A stretch of DNA of 64,000 nucleotides from Streptomyces solicavernae (lineage in GTDB: Bacteria > Actinomycetota > Actinomycetes > Streptomycetales > Streptomycetaceae), in NCBI RefSeq assembly GCF_029968095.1, contig NZ_JASCIR010000007.1:124001-188000 (forward strand), in the 5' to 3' direction. The position numbers were made by a program, and so were the translations under genes. Below the pieces are notes generated by a model. The model ran no database searches and was not told the origin of the DNA. It worked only from the letters and a program-made list of their open reading frames with translations. This document shows positions 52,085 through 62,042 of the stretch, in pieces; within the stretch, counting starts at the first letter, position 1; each line of letters starts with the position of its first letter.

Positions 52085-52129
52085 GACGGCTACGCCCCGG
52101 CCGCCGGTGAGCGGTCGGGGCGTAGCCGT
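52085..52129 (-). terminator. Terminator of the isocitrate dehydrogenase gene
   Basis: A 19-base stem with one G-T pair (ACGGCTACGCCCCGGCCGC and its partner GCGGTCGGGGCGTAGCCGT) around seven bases, 17 bases after the icd stop. Confidence 0.85.
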
Positions 52130-52145
52130 GCGTGGGGAACCGGGA

Positions 52146-54594
<2,449 letters not shown>

Positions 54595-54615
54595 CCCCGC
54601 TCGCCGCTTCCCGGC

Positions 54616-55185
54616 TCAGCCCCCGACCCGCAGGCTCCACCGCCCCGCCCGCCCCGTCAGGGCCACCGTCGACAGCGGGCGGACGTCGATGTTCCAGTAC
54701 GTCGCCGGGGGTGCCTTGAGGGCGTACACGAGGGCGGCCCGTACCACCGCGGGTTCCGCCACCGCGACGACGCGGCCGCCGTCCTCCGCGGGGCGGGTGT
54801 CGAGCCACTGGCCGACACGGGCGATGAAGGACAGCAGCGGCTCGCCGCCGTGCGGGGCGGAGCGGGGGTCGGCCAGCCAGGCGTCGACCGCGCCGGGCTC
54901 GCGCGCCGTGACCTCCGCCAGGGTGCGCCCGCGCCAGCGCCCCATGTCGCAGTCGCGCAGGGCGACCTGGGCGAGCGGGGCGTAGCCGAGGGCGTCGCCG
55001 GTGGCGCGGCTGCGCGGGGTCGGCGAGCAGTAGCGCAGCTCGGCGGCGGCCAGCGGCGCCAGGCCGGGCGCGGCCGCCTGCACCTCGTGCCAGTCGGCCC
55101 GGTCGAGCGGCCGGTCGTCGTCGAAGCGCTCGGCGAGCAGGGAGGAGCTGCGGGCGGCGGCTACGAAGGTGACCCGTACATGCAT
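54616..55185 (-). CDS. Histidine-phosphatase fold protein lacking catalytic histidines
   Basis: 189 residues. Overall spacing follows phosphoglycerate-mutase-like phosphatases: CSPTPRSRATGDALG (the usual SPxxRxxQTA region), DCDMGRWRGRTLAEV, HGGEPLLSFIARVGQWL. However, the opening RHG is replaced by AARSSSLLAERFD, and the late SHGG is AVAEPAVVRAAL with Glu in place of His. Both catalytic histidines therefore appear lost, suggesting a binding or regulatory role, or a noncanonical mechanism. From memory close relatives sit beside the cobalt transporter genes cbtA/cbtB in other streptomycetes; those are not here. Start ATG 55185. Confidence 0.8.
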   Translation of the reverse strand: MHVRVTFVAAARSSSLLAERFDDDRPLDRADWHEVQAAAPGLAPLAAAELRYCSPTPRSRATGDALGYAPLAQVALRDCDMGRWRGRTLAEVTAREPGAVDAWLADPRSAPHGGEPLLSFIARVGQWLDTRPAEDGGRVVAVAEPAVVRAALVYALKAPPATYWNIDVRPLSTVALTGRAGRWSLRVGG

Positions 55186-55248
55186 GCCGGCGATCGTGCT
55201 GGGAGGAGCTGCGAAGGTCAAGTGGCGGCGATGTGAAGAAACCCCGGT

Positions 55249-55710
55249 TCAGTGTCTGCCGTGGACCATCCAGGACTCCGGGTCGTCGACGCGCTTGAAG
55301 CCGGCCTTCTCGTAGACGCCGTGCGCGTCGGCCGTGGCCAGGAGGATGCGCCGCAGCCCGTACGGCTCAAGCTCCGCACGTACGGCGGCGACGAGGGCGG
55401 TGCCGAGCCCCTTGCCGCGGGCCTGCGGGGCCACGTACACATCGCAGAGCCAGGCGAAGTCGGCACGGTCCGTGACGACTCGCGCATAAGCCACTTGTCG
55501 CCCCGAACTCTCCTCGTACGCGCCGAAGTTGAGGGATTCGGACATCGCGCGGTCCTGCTTCTCGCGGCTGCGGCCGACGGCCCAGTACGCGTCGGTGGAG
55601 AGCCACTCGTACACGCGGTCGGCGTCGATGCGGGCGGGGTCGGGGGAGATCTCGTACCCGGGCACCCCGACCGTCGGGTTCCCGGGATTCATCGTGGTTT
55701 CGTGGGTCAT
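55249..55710 (-). CDS. GNAT acetyltransferase
   Basis: 153 residues. WLCDVYVAPQARGKGLGTALV is the strand and acetyl-CoA loop (R-G-K-G-L-G), and LRRILLATADAHGVYEKAGF is the C-terminal signature. The opening with VYEWLSTDAYWAVGRSREK belongs to a subgroup of GNATs seen widely in bacteria with unknown substrate. ATG 55710 was used; ATG at residue 7 is a possible alternative. On the same strand as, and just upstream of, the histidine-phosphatase-like gene. Confidence 0.9.
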   Translation of the reverse strand: MTHETTMNPGNPTVGVPGYEISPDPARIDADRVYEWLSTDAYWAVGRSREKQDRAMSESLNFGAYEESSGRQVAYARVVTDRADFAWLCDVYVAPQARGKGLGTALVAAVRAELEPYGLRRILLATADAHGVYEKAGFKRVDDPESWMVHGRH

Positions 55711-55773
55711 GGCGGCAGAGTCGCAGGCGGGGCGGGGTGCGGGCCACCAGATTTCGGGCGGCCCACGGTCCGC

Positions 55774-57210
55774 CTACCCCAGCACCTCGTCGCACGCCCG
55801 CCGCAGCCGCCGCACGCCCTCGGTGATCTCCGCGTCCCCCGCGAGCCCGGCGAAGCTCAACCGGACGTGCCCGGCGGGCGGTTCGGCGCAGAAGTACGGG
55901 CGCCCCGGAGTGATCGCGACGCCTGCGCGCAGCGCGGCGCTGACGAGGGCCGCCTCCTGTGCGCCGTCGGGCAGGCGCAGCCACAGGTGGTAGCCGCCGG
56001 TCGGGACGTGCGGCAGGTCGAGTTCGGGGACGTCCCGCAGCAGCGCGGTCGTCATCGCGTCCCTGCGGTCCTTCAACTGTGCGGCCACGGACCGCAGATG
56101 ACGGCTCCAGGCCGGTGACCCGACGAGTTCGAGCGCGGCCTCCTGCAGCGGTCTCGGTACGAAGAAGGTGTCGACGATCTGGATGGCCCGCAGCCGTTCC
56201 AGGACCGGCCCGCGGGCCACGAGAGCGCAGACCCGGAAGCTCGGCGAGGTCGCCTTGGTGAGGGAGCAGACGTGGACGACGACGCCGTCCGGGTCGTCGG
56301 CGGTGAGCGGGGCGGGCAGCGGCCCGGCGTCCGCGTGCGCGAGGCGGCGTACGAAGTCGTCCTCGACGATGAACGCGCCCGCCGCGCGCGCGATCCGCAG
56401 CACCTCGGCGCGGCGGTGCGCGGCGAGCACCGCGCCGGTCGGGTTCTGGAACAGCGGCTGGCAGACGAAGACCCGCGCCCCGGTCGCCTCGAAGGCGGCG
56501 GCCAGCAGCTCGGGGCGCACGCCGTCGGTGTCGACCGGCACCGGTACGGGCCGCAGCCCGGCCGCCCGCGCGATCATCAGCATGCCCGGGTACGTGGGCG
56601 ATTCGACCAGTACGGGCGCACCGGGCGGGGCCAGGGCGCGCAGCGCGGTGGTGAGTGCGGACTGGCCGCCCGCGGCGATCAGCACATCGGACGCGGTGAT
56701 CGCGCCGCCGCAGCCGCGCGCGAACCACTCCCGCAGCTCCGGGACGCCGTCGAGCGGCGGCCGCGCCCAGGCGCCAGGGCGGCGGCCCGCGCGGGCGAGC
56801 GCGGAGGCGAGGGCGCGCTCCGGCTGCAGGGACGCGTGCAGATAGCCGCCGTTGAACTCGATCACCCCGGCGGGCGGCGCGGCCAGGCTCGCCAGGACAC
56901 CGCTGGCGTCGACGGCGCGCGGCACCGGTTCGGCCGCCGCGTCCGCGCTCAGGGTGAGCTGCTGCCAGGACGTGTCCCCGGTCGGCTGCGCGGCGGTACG
57001 CGGCTCGGCGCGGAAGGCGCCGGCGCCGGGACGGGTGACGACCAGGCCCTCGGCGGCGAGCTGGGCGAGGGCGCGCGAGACGGTGACGGGGCTGACCCGG
57101 TAGCGGTCGACCAGGGCGCGGCTCGACGGCAGCTTCTCACCCGGAGAGTAGCGCTTCATCTCGCCCCGGAGCAGTTTTGCCAGATCACCGACGCTGCTAC
57201 GCTCATGCAT
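55774..57210 (-). CDS. MocR-type GntR/aminotransferase regulator
   Basis: 478 residues. An N-terminal GntR winged helix (about 1-70: YSPGEKLPSSRALVDRYRVS) is fused to a class I aminotransferase domain (about 110-478) with PLP lysine in VCSLTKATSPSFRV and the aspartate of FIVEDDF. MocR proteins use PLP as a sensor, often of vitamin B6 or GABA. It is divergent from an EamA exporter, and the two start codons overlap by two bases, so this regulator very likely controls that exporter and itself. No ribosome site; TATCCT eight bases before ATG suggests a leaderless transcript. Confidence 0.93.
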   Translation of the reverse strand: MHERSSVGDLAKLLRGEMKRYSPGEKLPSSRALVDRYRVSPVTVSRALAQLAAEGLVVTRPGAGAFRAEPRTAAQPTGDTSWQQLTLSADAAAEPVPRAVDASGVLASLAAPPAGVIEFNGGYLHASLQPERALASALARAGRRPGAWARPPLDGVPELREWFARGCGGAITASDVLIAAGGQSALTTALRALAPPGAPVLVESPTYPGMLMIARAAGLRPVPVPVDTDGVRPELLAAAFEATGARVFVCQPLFQNPTGAVLAAHRRAEVLRIARAAGAFIVEDDFVRRLAHADAGPLPAPLTADDPDGVVVHVCSLTKATSPSFRVCALVARGPVLERLRAIQIVDTFFVPRPLQEAALELVGSPAWSRHLRSVAAQLKDRRDAMTTALLRDVPELDLPHVPTGGYHLWLRLPDGAQEAALVSAALRAGVAITPGRPYFCAEPPAGHVRLSFAGLAGDAEITEGVRRLRRACDEVLG

Positions 57211-57234
57211 GACAGCACAGGATAGCGCTACTCC
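57146..57234. promoter_or_regulatory. Candidate MocR operators around the overlapping start codons
   Basis: GAGTAGCGCTTCATC (57146-57160, plus) and GGAGTAGCGCTATCC (57220-57234, minus) share a ten-base core GAGTAGCGCT in opposite orientation, one on each side of the start codons. The second overlaps the TATCCT -10 box of the regulator gene. A further GGATAGCG follows at 57242. Confidence 0.5.
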
Positions 57235-58210
57235 CCCGACACGGATAGCGGTCAGCGCGGCCGAAGGCCCAAGCGGAGCCCCAACCGGAGCCCCAACCGG
57301 AGCCCCAAGCGAAGCCGCAACCGAAGGCCCGACCGGAGCCGCAACCGCAGCCGGACTCCGCGGCGGCACCCTGCAGGCCGCGCTCGGCGTCACCGCGTTC
57401 TCCCTGACCTTCCCCGCCACCGCCTGGGCCCTCGACGGCTTCGGCCCCTGGTCGCTGGTCGCCGTGCGCAGCGTCCTCGCCGGGCTGCTCGCCGGGGCCT
57501 GCCTGCTCGCGCTGCGCGTACGGCTGCCCGAGCGCCGGCACTGGGGCGGGCTCGCGGTCGTGGGCGCGGGCGTGGTCGTCGGGTTCCCGCTGCTCACGAC
57601 GCTCGCCCTGCAGACCTCGACGACCGCGCACGCCGCCGTCGTCGTGGGCCTGCTGCCACTGACGACGGCGCTGTTCTCCGCGCTGCGCACCGGCGCGCGG
57701 CCCCCGCGCACCTTCTGGGTCGCGGCCCTCGCCGGGGCCGCCGCGGTGATCGCCTTCACCGTGCGGCAGAGCGGCGGCGCCGTCACCACCGCCGACCTGT
57801 ACCTCTTCGGCGCGCTGCTGATCTGCGCGGCCGGGTACACCGAGGGCGGCCGGCTCTCCCGGGTGATGCCCGGCTGGCACGTCATCGGCTGGGCCCTGGT
57901 GCTCTGCCTGCCGCTCGCGGCGGTCGCCACCTGGATCGCCGTCGGCCTGGAACCGGTGCACCTGACGGCGCGCAGCGTCGCGGGCATGGCCTGGCTCGCG
58001 GTCGGCTCGCAGTGGTTCGGCCTGATCGCCTGGTACCGGGGCATGGCCGCGATCGGCATCCCCAAGGCCAGCCAACTCCAGCTCGCGCAGCCCCTGTTGA
58101 CCCTCGTGTGGTCGGTCCTGCTGCTCGGCGAGGCCATGACGTGGGCCGCACCGCTCACCGCCGTCGCCGTACTCGTCTGCATCGCCGTCACTCAGCGCGC
58201 GCGAGGCTGA
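57209..58210 (+). CDS. EamA/DMT-family transporter
   Basis: 333 residues. A repetitive Gly/Pro/Ala/Thr-rich head (about 15-48, with GAPTGAPTGAPS) precedes ten hydrophobic segments in two EamA halves; the AVRSVLAGLLAG and TAHAAVVVGLLPLTTALFSA segments are typical, as is SQLQLAQPLLTLVWSVLLLGE in the second half. A metabolite exporter, substrate unknown. ATG 57209 shares bases with the opposite-strand MocR start; TACGCT five bases upstream could be the -10 of a leaderless message. Probably regulated by that MocR. Confidence 0.9.
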   Translation: MTAQDSATPPTRIAVSAAEGPSGAPTGAPTGAPSEAATEGPTGAATAAGLRGGTLQAALGVTAFSLTFPATAWALDGFGPWSLVAVRSVLAGLLAGACLLALRVRLPERRHWGGLAVVGAGVVVGFPLLTTLALQTSTTAHAAVVVGLLPLTTALFSALRTGARPPRTFWVAALAGAAAVIAFTVRQSGGAVTTADLYLFGALLICAAGYTEGGRLSRVMPGWHVIGWALVLCLPLAAVATWIAVGLEPVHLTARSVAGMAWLAVGSQWFGLIAWYRGMAAIGIPKASQLQLAQPLLTLVWSVLLLGEAMTWAAPLTAVAVLVCIAVTQRARG

Positions 58211-58326
58211 CCCCGACCGTTGACGCGCCCATACAGCACCCCCCGCCGTAGACTTACGGCCACGGATCGCTCACCGGACTTCCAAGGCGGTGGGCACCCT
58301 CCAAGCGGACAGGGAGGTCACCACCG

Positions 58327-58518
58327 ATGCAGGCAAGTGTGGGCGACACGCTCCTGGTGCACGGCAGGATCGTCGGCCAGCACGACCACAAGGCCGAGGT
58401 CGTCGAAGTGCTCGGCACCGCAGGCGAGCCCCCGTACCGGGTCAAGTTCGACGACGGTCACGAGGCAGTCCTGTCACCGGGCCCCGACACCGTCGTACGA
58501 CACAAGGAAGACGCGTAG
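58327..58518 (+). CDS. DUF1918 small protein
   Basis: 63 residues. QASVGDTLLVHGRIVGQHDH opens a small beta-barrel, followed by KAEVVEVLGTAGEPPYRVKF, then DDGHEAVLSPGPDTVVRH; this is the DUF1918 family of actinobacteria. Function unknown. ATG 58327 has AGGGAGGT eight bases upstream, a strong ribosome site. A bidirectional terminator follows. Confidence 0.93.
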   Translation: MQASVGDTLLVHGRIVGQHDHKAEVVEVLGTAGEPPYRVKFDDGHEAVLSPGPDTVVRHKEDA

Positions 58519-58539
58519 CCGAGCGTCCAGGGAAGTCAC

Positions 58540-58575
58540 CCGCGGGCGGCACCGGCCGACCGGCGCCGCCCGCGG
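58540..58575. terminator. Bidirectional terminator
   Basis: An 11-base stem CCGCGGGCGGC/GCCGCCCGCGG around 14 bases, between DUF1918 and the convergent glycoside hydrolase-like gene. Confidence 0.75.
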
Positions 58576-58581
58576 CACCCC

Positions 58582-59886
58582 TCACCTCCGCGGGCTCCGC
58601 GCGTAGTGGTCGGCCACCACGCGGGCCATCGCGCCGGACGGATCGAGGGCGACCTCCTTCGCCGAGAAGAAGGCGTGGCCGCGCACCTCGGCGAAACCGC
58701 AGGCCAGCGTCAGATGGCGGGACAGCTCCGCAGAGTCCTGCCAAGGGGCGGGCTGCGCCGGATCGCCCGCCTTGTACAGCGCCTCCCCCAGGTAGAGCTG
58801 TACGCGCGCGCCCCGCGCCACCTCCGCCCACCACGGCAGCAGCCGCGCGTAGTCGGCGGCGGGAAAGCCGATGTTCCAGTACAGCTGCGGTACGACGTAG
58901 TCGATCCAGCCCTGCCGCACCCAGGTCCGGGTGTCCGCGTACAGGTCGTCGTAGGTCTGCACCCCCGCCGCCGTGTCCGAGCCGCGCGGGTCCGTGCTTG
59001 CGTTGCGCCACACCCCGAAGGGGCTGACCCCGAACCGCACACCCCGCCTCACCTGCGGGAGCCGCGCGGCCATCTCGCGGACCAGCAGGTCGGTGTTGTG
59101 CCGGCGCCAGCTCGCCCGGTCCGGGAAGGCACCGCCGTAGCGCGCGTACGCCGCGTCATCGTCGAAGACCTCGCCCGCGACCGGATACGGGTAGAAGTAG
59201 TCGTCCCAGTGCATCGCGTCCACCGGGTAGCGGCGCACCGCGTCCAGCATGGCGTCCTGCACGAAGCGTCTGACCTGCGGAAGGCCCGGGTTGTAGTACA
59301 GCTTCCCGCCGTACGGCACGACCCAGTCGGGGTGCACGCGTGCGGGGTGGGCGGGGTCCAGGCGCGACAGGTCGGTGTGGATCGCGACCCGGTACGGGTT
59401 GCACCACACGTGCAGTTCGAGGCCGCGCCGGTGAGCCTCCTCGACCGCCGTGCCCAGCGGGTCCCAGCCCGGGTCCCGGCCCTGCACGCCGGTCAGGAAC
59501 TCGGACCAGGGCTCGTACGGGGAAGGCCACAGGGCGTCGGCCGAGGGGCGGGCCTGGAAGATCACCGTGTTGAGCCGCCGCGCGACCGCCGCGTCCAGAT
59601 ACGCGAGCAGCTCCGCGCGCTGCGCGGCCGGGCTCAGCCCCGGCCTGGACGGCCAGTCGCGGTTGGCGACACTGGCCAGCCACATGCCGCGCAGCTCCCG
59701 CCGGACCCCGTCCGCACCGTGCCGTCCGCCTTGCCCTGCCGCTTCCCCTTCCGCACCGTGCCGTCCGCCTTGCCCTGCCGCTTTACCGGGCCTGCCCCGG
59801 CCCTGCGCCACCGCCTGCGCGTCCGTGGCGAGCCCGCTGACCAGCGCCGCCGCCGCCACACCTAACGCCCTGCGAGAGATTCGCAC
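58582..59886 (-). CDS. Secreted DUF187/GHL10-type glycoside hydrolase-like protein
   Basis: 434 residues. The signal SRRALGVAAAALVSGLATDA carries two arginines and ends at AQA, so export is likely, possibly by Tat. The barrel shows RGMWLASVANRDWPSRPGLS, NTVIFQARPSADALWPSPYE, MHWDDYFYPYP and YVVPQLYWNIGFPAADYARL, the pattern of the DUF187/GHL10 hydrolases; the substrate is unknown. A 13-residue repeat, GQGGRHGAEGEAA then GQGGRHGADG, lies in the linker after the signal (DNA period 39 bp, 59711-59783). GTG 59886 was chosen because GGCGGAGG lies seven bases upstream. Confidence 0.88.
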   Translation of the reverse strand: MRISRRALGVAAAALVSGLATDAQAVAQGRGRPGKAAGQGGRHGAEGEAAGQGGRHGADGVRRELRGMWLASVANRDWPSRPGLSPAAQRAELLAYLDAAVARRLNTVIFQARPSADALWPSPYEPWSEFLTGVQGRDPGWDPLGTAVEEAHRRGLELHVWCNPYRVAIHTDLSRLDPAHPARVHPDWVVPYGGKLYYNPGLPQVRRFVQDAMLDAVRRYPVDAMHWDDYFYPYPVAGEVFDDDAAYARYGGAFPDRASWRRHNTDLLVREMAARLPQVRRGVRFGVSPFGVWRNASTDPRGSDTAAGVQTYDDLYADTRTWVRQGWIDYVVPQLYWNIGFPAADYARLLPWWAEVARGARVQLYLGEALYKAGDPAQPAPWQDSAELSRHLTLACGFAEVRGHAFFSAKEVALDPSGAMARVVADHYARSPRR

Positions 59887-60041
59887 CGAATGCCTCCGCC
59901 TGCGACCGATGTCCATGTGTGAACGGACAGGATGCCCGCCCCGGCCCATGGGGCACCAGGAGGCGCGGAGTAACGTCGTCGGCGAGGCGGACGCTGTACA
60001 ACGGCGTCGGCGCCGGGCCGAAGATGATGGAAAGGCACAAG

Positions 60042-60911
60042 GTGACCGACCTTATGGGCGATATCGCACGCGTCGGAGTGGTGGGCTGTGGCCAGATGGG
60101 CGCGGGCATTGCGGAGGTCTGCGCCCGCTCCGGCCTGGAGGTCAAGGTCGCGGAGACCACCGGCGAGGCCCTGGAGATCGGCCGCACGCGGCTGTACAAC
60201 TCCCTCGCGAAGGCGGCGGAGCGCGGGAAGATCACGGAAGAGGAGCGGGACGAGACCCTTGCGCGGCTCACCTACACCACCGACCTCGGCGAGTTCGCCG
60301 ACCGCGACCTGGTGATCGAGGCCGTCGTCGAGAACGAGGCGATCAAGACCGAGATCTTCCAGGTGCTCGACCAGGTGGTGACCCGGCAGGACGCCATCCT
60401 CGCCTCCAACACCTCCTCGATCCCCCTGGTCAAGCTGGCCGTCGCGACCTCACGGCCCGACCAGGTCATCGGCATCCACTTCTTCAACCCGGCCCCGGTG
60501 CAGCAGCTGGTCGAGCTGATCCCGGCCCTCACCACCTCCGAGGGCACGATCAGCCGGGCCGAGGCCGTCGTCGAGAAGATCCTCGGCAAGCACGCGATCC
60601 GTGCGCAGGACCGCTCGGGCTTCGTGGTCAACGCCCTGCTCATCCCGTATCTGCTCTCCGCGATCCGGATGTTCGAGTCGGGCATCGCCTCGCGCGAGGA
60701 CATCGACAACGGCATGGAGCTGGGCTGCGCCCACCCGATGGGGCCGCTGAAGCTGGCCGACCTGATCGGCCTGGACACGGTCGCCTCGGTCGCCGACTCG
60801 ATGTACGCCGAGTACAAGGAGCCGCTGTACGCCGCTCCCCCGCTGCTGCAGCGGATGGTGGACGCGGGCCGCCTGGGCCGGAAGACGAGCTCGGGTTTCT
60901 ACACGTACTGA
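60042..60911 (+). CDS. 3-hydroxyacyl-CoA (3-hydroxybutyryl-CoA) dehydrogenase
   Basis: 289 residues, the stand-alone length. NAD loop VGVVGCGQMGAGIAEVCARS, ASNTSSIPLVKLA, the catalytic region IGIHFFNPAPVQQLVELIP and the GAHPMGP-like CAHPMGPLKLADLIG are all present. It oxidises L-3-hydroxybutyryl-CoA with NAD, or the reverse. GTG 60042 has GGAAAGG six bases upstream; ATG 60024 in frame is an alternative. Transcribed alone, with a strong terminator behind it. Confidence 0.94.
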   Translation: MTDLMGDIARVGVVGCGQMGAGIAEVCARSGLEVKVAETTGEALEIGRTRLYNSLAKAAERGKITEEERDETLARLTYTTDLGEFADRDLVIEAVVENEAIKTEIFQVLDQVVTRQDAILASNTSSIPLVKLAVATSRPDQVIGIHFFNPAPVQQLVELIPALTTSEGTISRAEAVVEKILGKHAIRAQDRSGFVVNALLIPYLLSAIRMFESGIASREDIDNGMELGCAHPMGPLKLADLIGLDTVASVADSMYAEYKEPLYAAPPLLQRMVDAGRLGRKTSSGFYTY

Positions 60912-60983
60912 TCGCGCCCGTGCGGCGGGAACACATGTTCCAGCCACGCTGCGTATCTATCCGGCCAGAAAAGGCCGTCAGAG

Positions 60984-61020
60984 AGGGGCCCGGCACCGCT
61001 TCGCGCGTGCCGGGCCCCTT
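60984..61020 (+). terminator. Terminator of the hydroxyacyl-CoA dehydrogenase gene
   Basis: The stem AGGGGCCCGGCAC/GTGCCGGGCCCCTT around ten bases, 72 bases past the stop. Confidence 0.8.
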
Positions 61021-61171
61021 CGTTTCGCACGGGGTGTGCGCCTCGGGCCCGCATATGCCGCCCGCACTCGCTTCCTCCGTGACGACCAGCGGTATTGACT
61101 GTGCGTGCGCGTCAGGGGGATGCGAATCGAGATGGATCGATGCCGGATTCCGGCCGGAAAGGAGCGCACTC

Positions 61172-61429
61172 GTGACCACCGACCCCGAGCATGCCGTGGT
61201 CCCGGAGGAACACGCGGAGTTACGACGCTCGATCGACGTGGGTCTCGCCCAAGTGGACGGAAGACTCGCCCTGTTGACCCAGCGCGACGAGCAGAGCAGC
61301 AAGGACCTGGACGACCTGAGCGCACGGATCGCCGCCCTGGAGCGCACTCGCTGGCCGCTGCCCGCGCTGGCCGTACTGGCGGCACTCGGCGCACTGGTGG
61401 TCGCGCTCTGGCAGGCGGTGGGCGGCTGA
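61172..61429 (+). CDS. Small membrane-anchored coiled-coil protein
   Basis: 85 residues. A soluble helical stretch with heptad-like leucines and isoleucines, LRRSIDVGLAQVDGRLALLT and DLDDLSARIAALERT (about 18-60), is followed by a single C-terminal transmembrane helix, LPALAVLAALGALVVALW. The topology is a tail-anchored coiled coil facing the cytoplasm. GTG 61172 has AAAGGAG about eight bases upstream. The stop is eight bases from the convergent NUDIX gene's stop. Function unknown. Confidence 0.78.
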   Translation: MTTDPEHAVVPEEHAELRRSIDVGLAQVDGRLALLTQRDEQSSKDLDDLSARIAALERTRWPLPALAVLAALGALVVALWQAVGG

Positions 61430-61436
61430 GGAGAAC

Positions 61437-61967
61437 TCACCCCAGCCGCATCCGCTGCAACAGCAGCAGTGCCGCCACCATGTTCGCCCCCGGCACCTCC
61501 CCGCGGGCGATCAGGTCGGGGACGAGTTTCAGGTGGACCCACTCGCGGCGGTCCGACTCGAAGGCGTCCTGCGGGGGGCCGGTGTACGTGGCCTCCTGGG
61601 ACCAGTAGACGTGGTGGACCGCGTCGGTCAGGCCGTTGGAGGGCTCCACGCTCATCAGGTGCCGCATGGCCCCGGGCCGCCAGCCGGTCTCCTCCTCCAG
61701 CTCCCGCGCCGCCGCGACGGCGATGTCCTCGCCGTCCTCGACGACGCCCGCGGGCAGTTCCCAGCCCCAGCTGTCCGTGATGAACCGGTGCCGCCACAGC
61801 AGCAGGACCTCGTTCGCCTCGTTGACCACCGTGGCCACGGCGACCGGCCGCATGCGTATCAGGAAGTGGTCGAGATGCCGGCCGTCGGGCAACGCGACAT
61901 CCGCCAGGTTGACCTGGAACCAGCGGTTCTCGTACACAGTTTGTTCTTTCAGGTTCGTCCACTGCAC
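61437..61967 (-). CDS. NUDIX hydrolase
   Basis: 176 residues. The NUDIX box reads GVVEDGEDIAVAAARELEEE followed by TGW, fitting GX5EX7REUXEEXGU, so the metal-binding helix is intact. FLIRMRPVAVATVV before it and LMSVEPSNGLTDAVHHVYW after it resemble ADP-ribose pyrophosphatase-type enzymes; the substrate is otherwise unknown. Start ATG 61967. It follows the regulator gene on the same strand with a 75-base gap that may hold a promoter; the two could be co-transcribed. Confidence 0.9.
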   Translation of the reverse strand: MQWTNLKEQTVYENRWFQVNLADVALPDGRHLDHFLIRMRPVAVATVVNEANEVLLLWRHRFITDSWGWELPAGVVEDGEDIAVAAARELEEETGWRPGAMRHLMSVEPSNGLTDAVHHVYWSQEATYTGPPQDAFESDRREWVHLKLVPDLIARGEVPGANMVAALLLLQRMRLG

Positions 61968-62042
61968 GGTTCTGCCACCTTCCGCCGAAGTAGTGGCAAT
62001 ATCGCAGCAGCGGACGGGAGTTCGGGAGTCGCGGCGTCCGGA

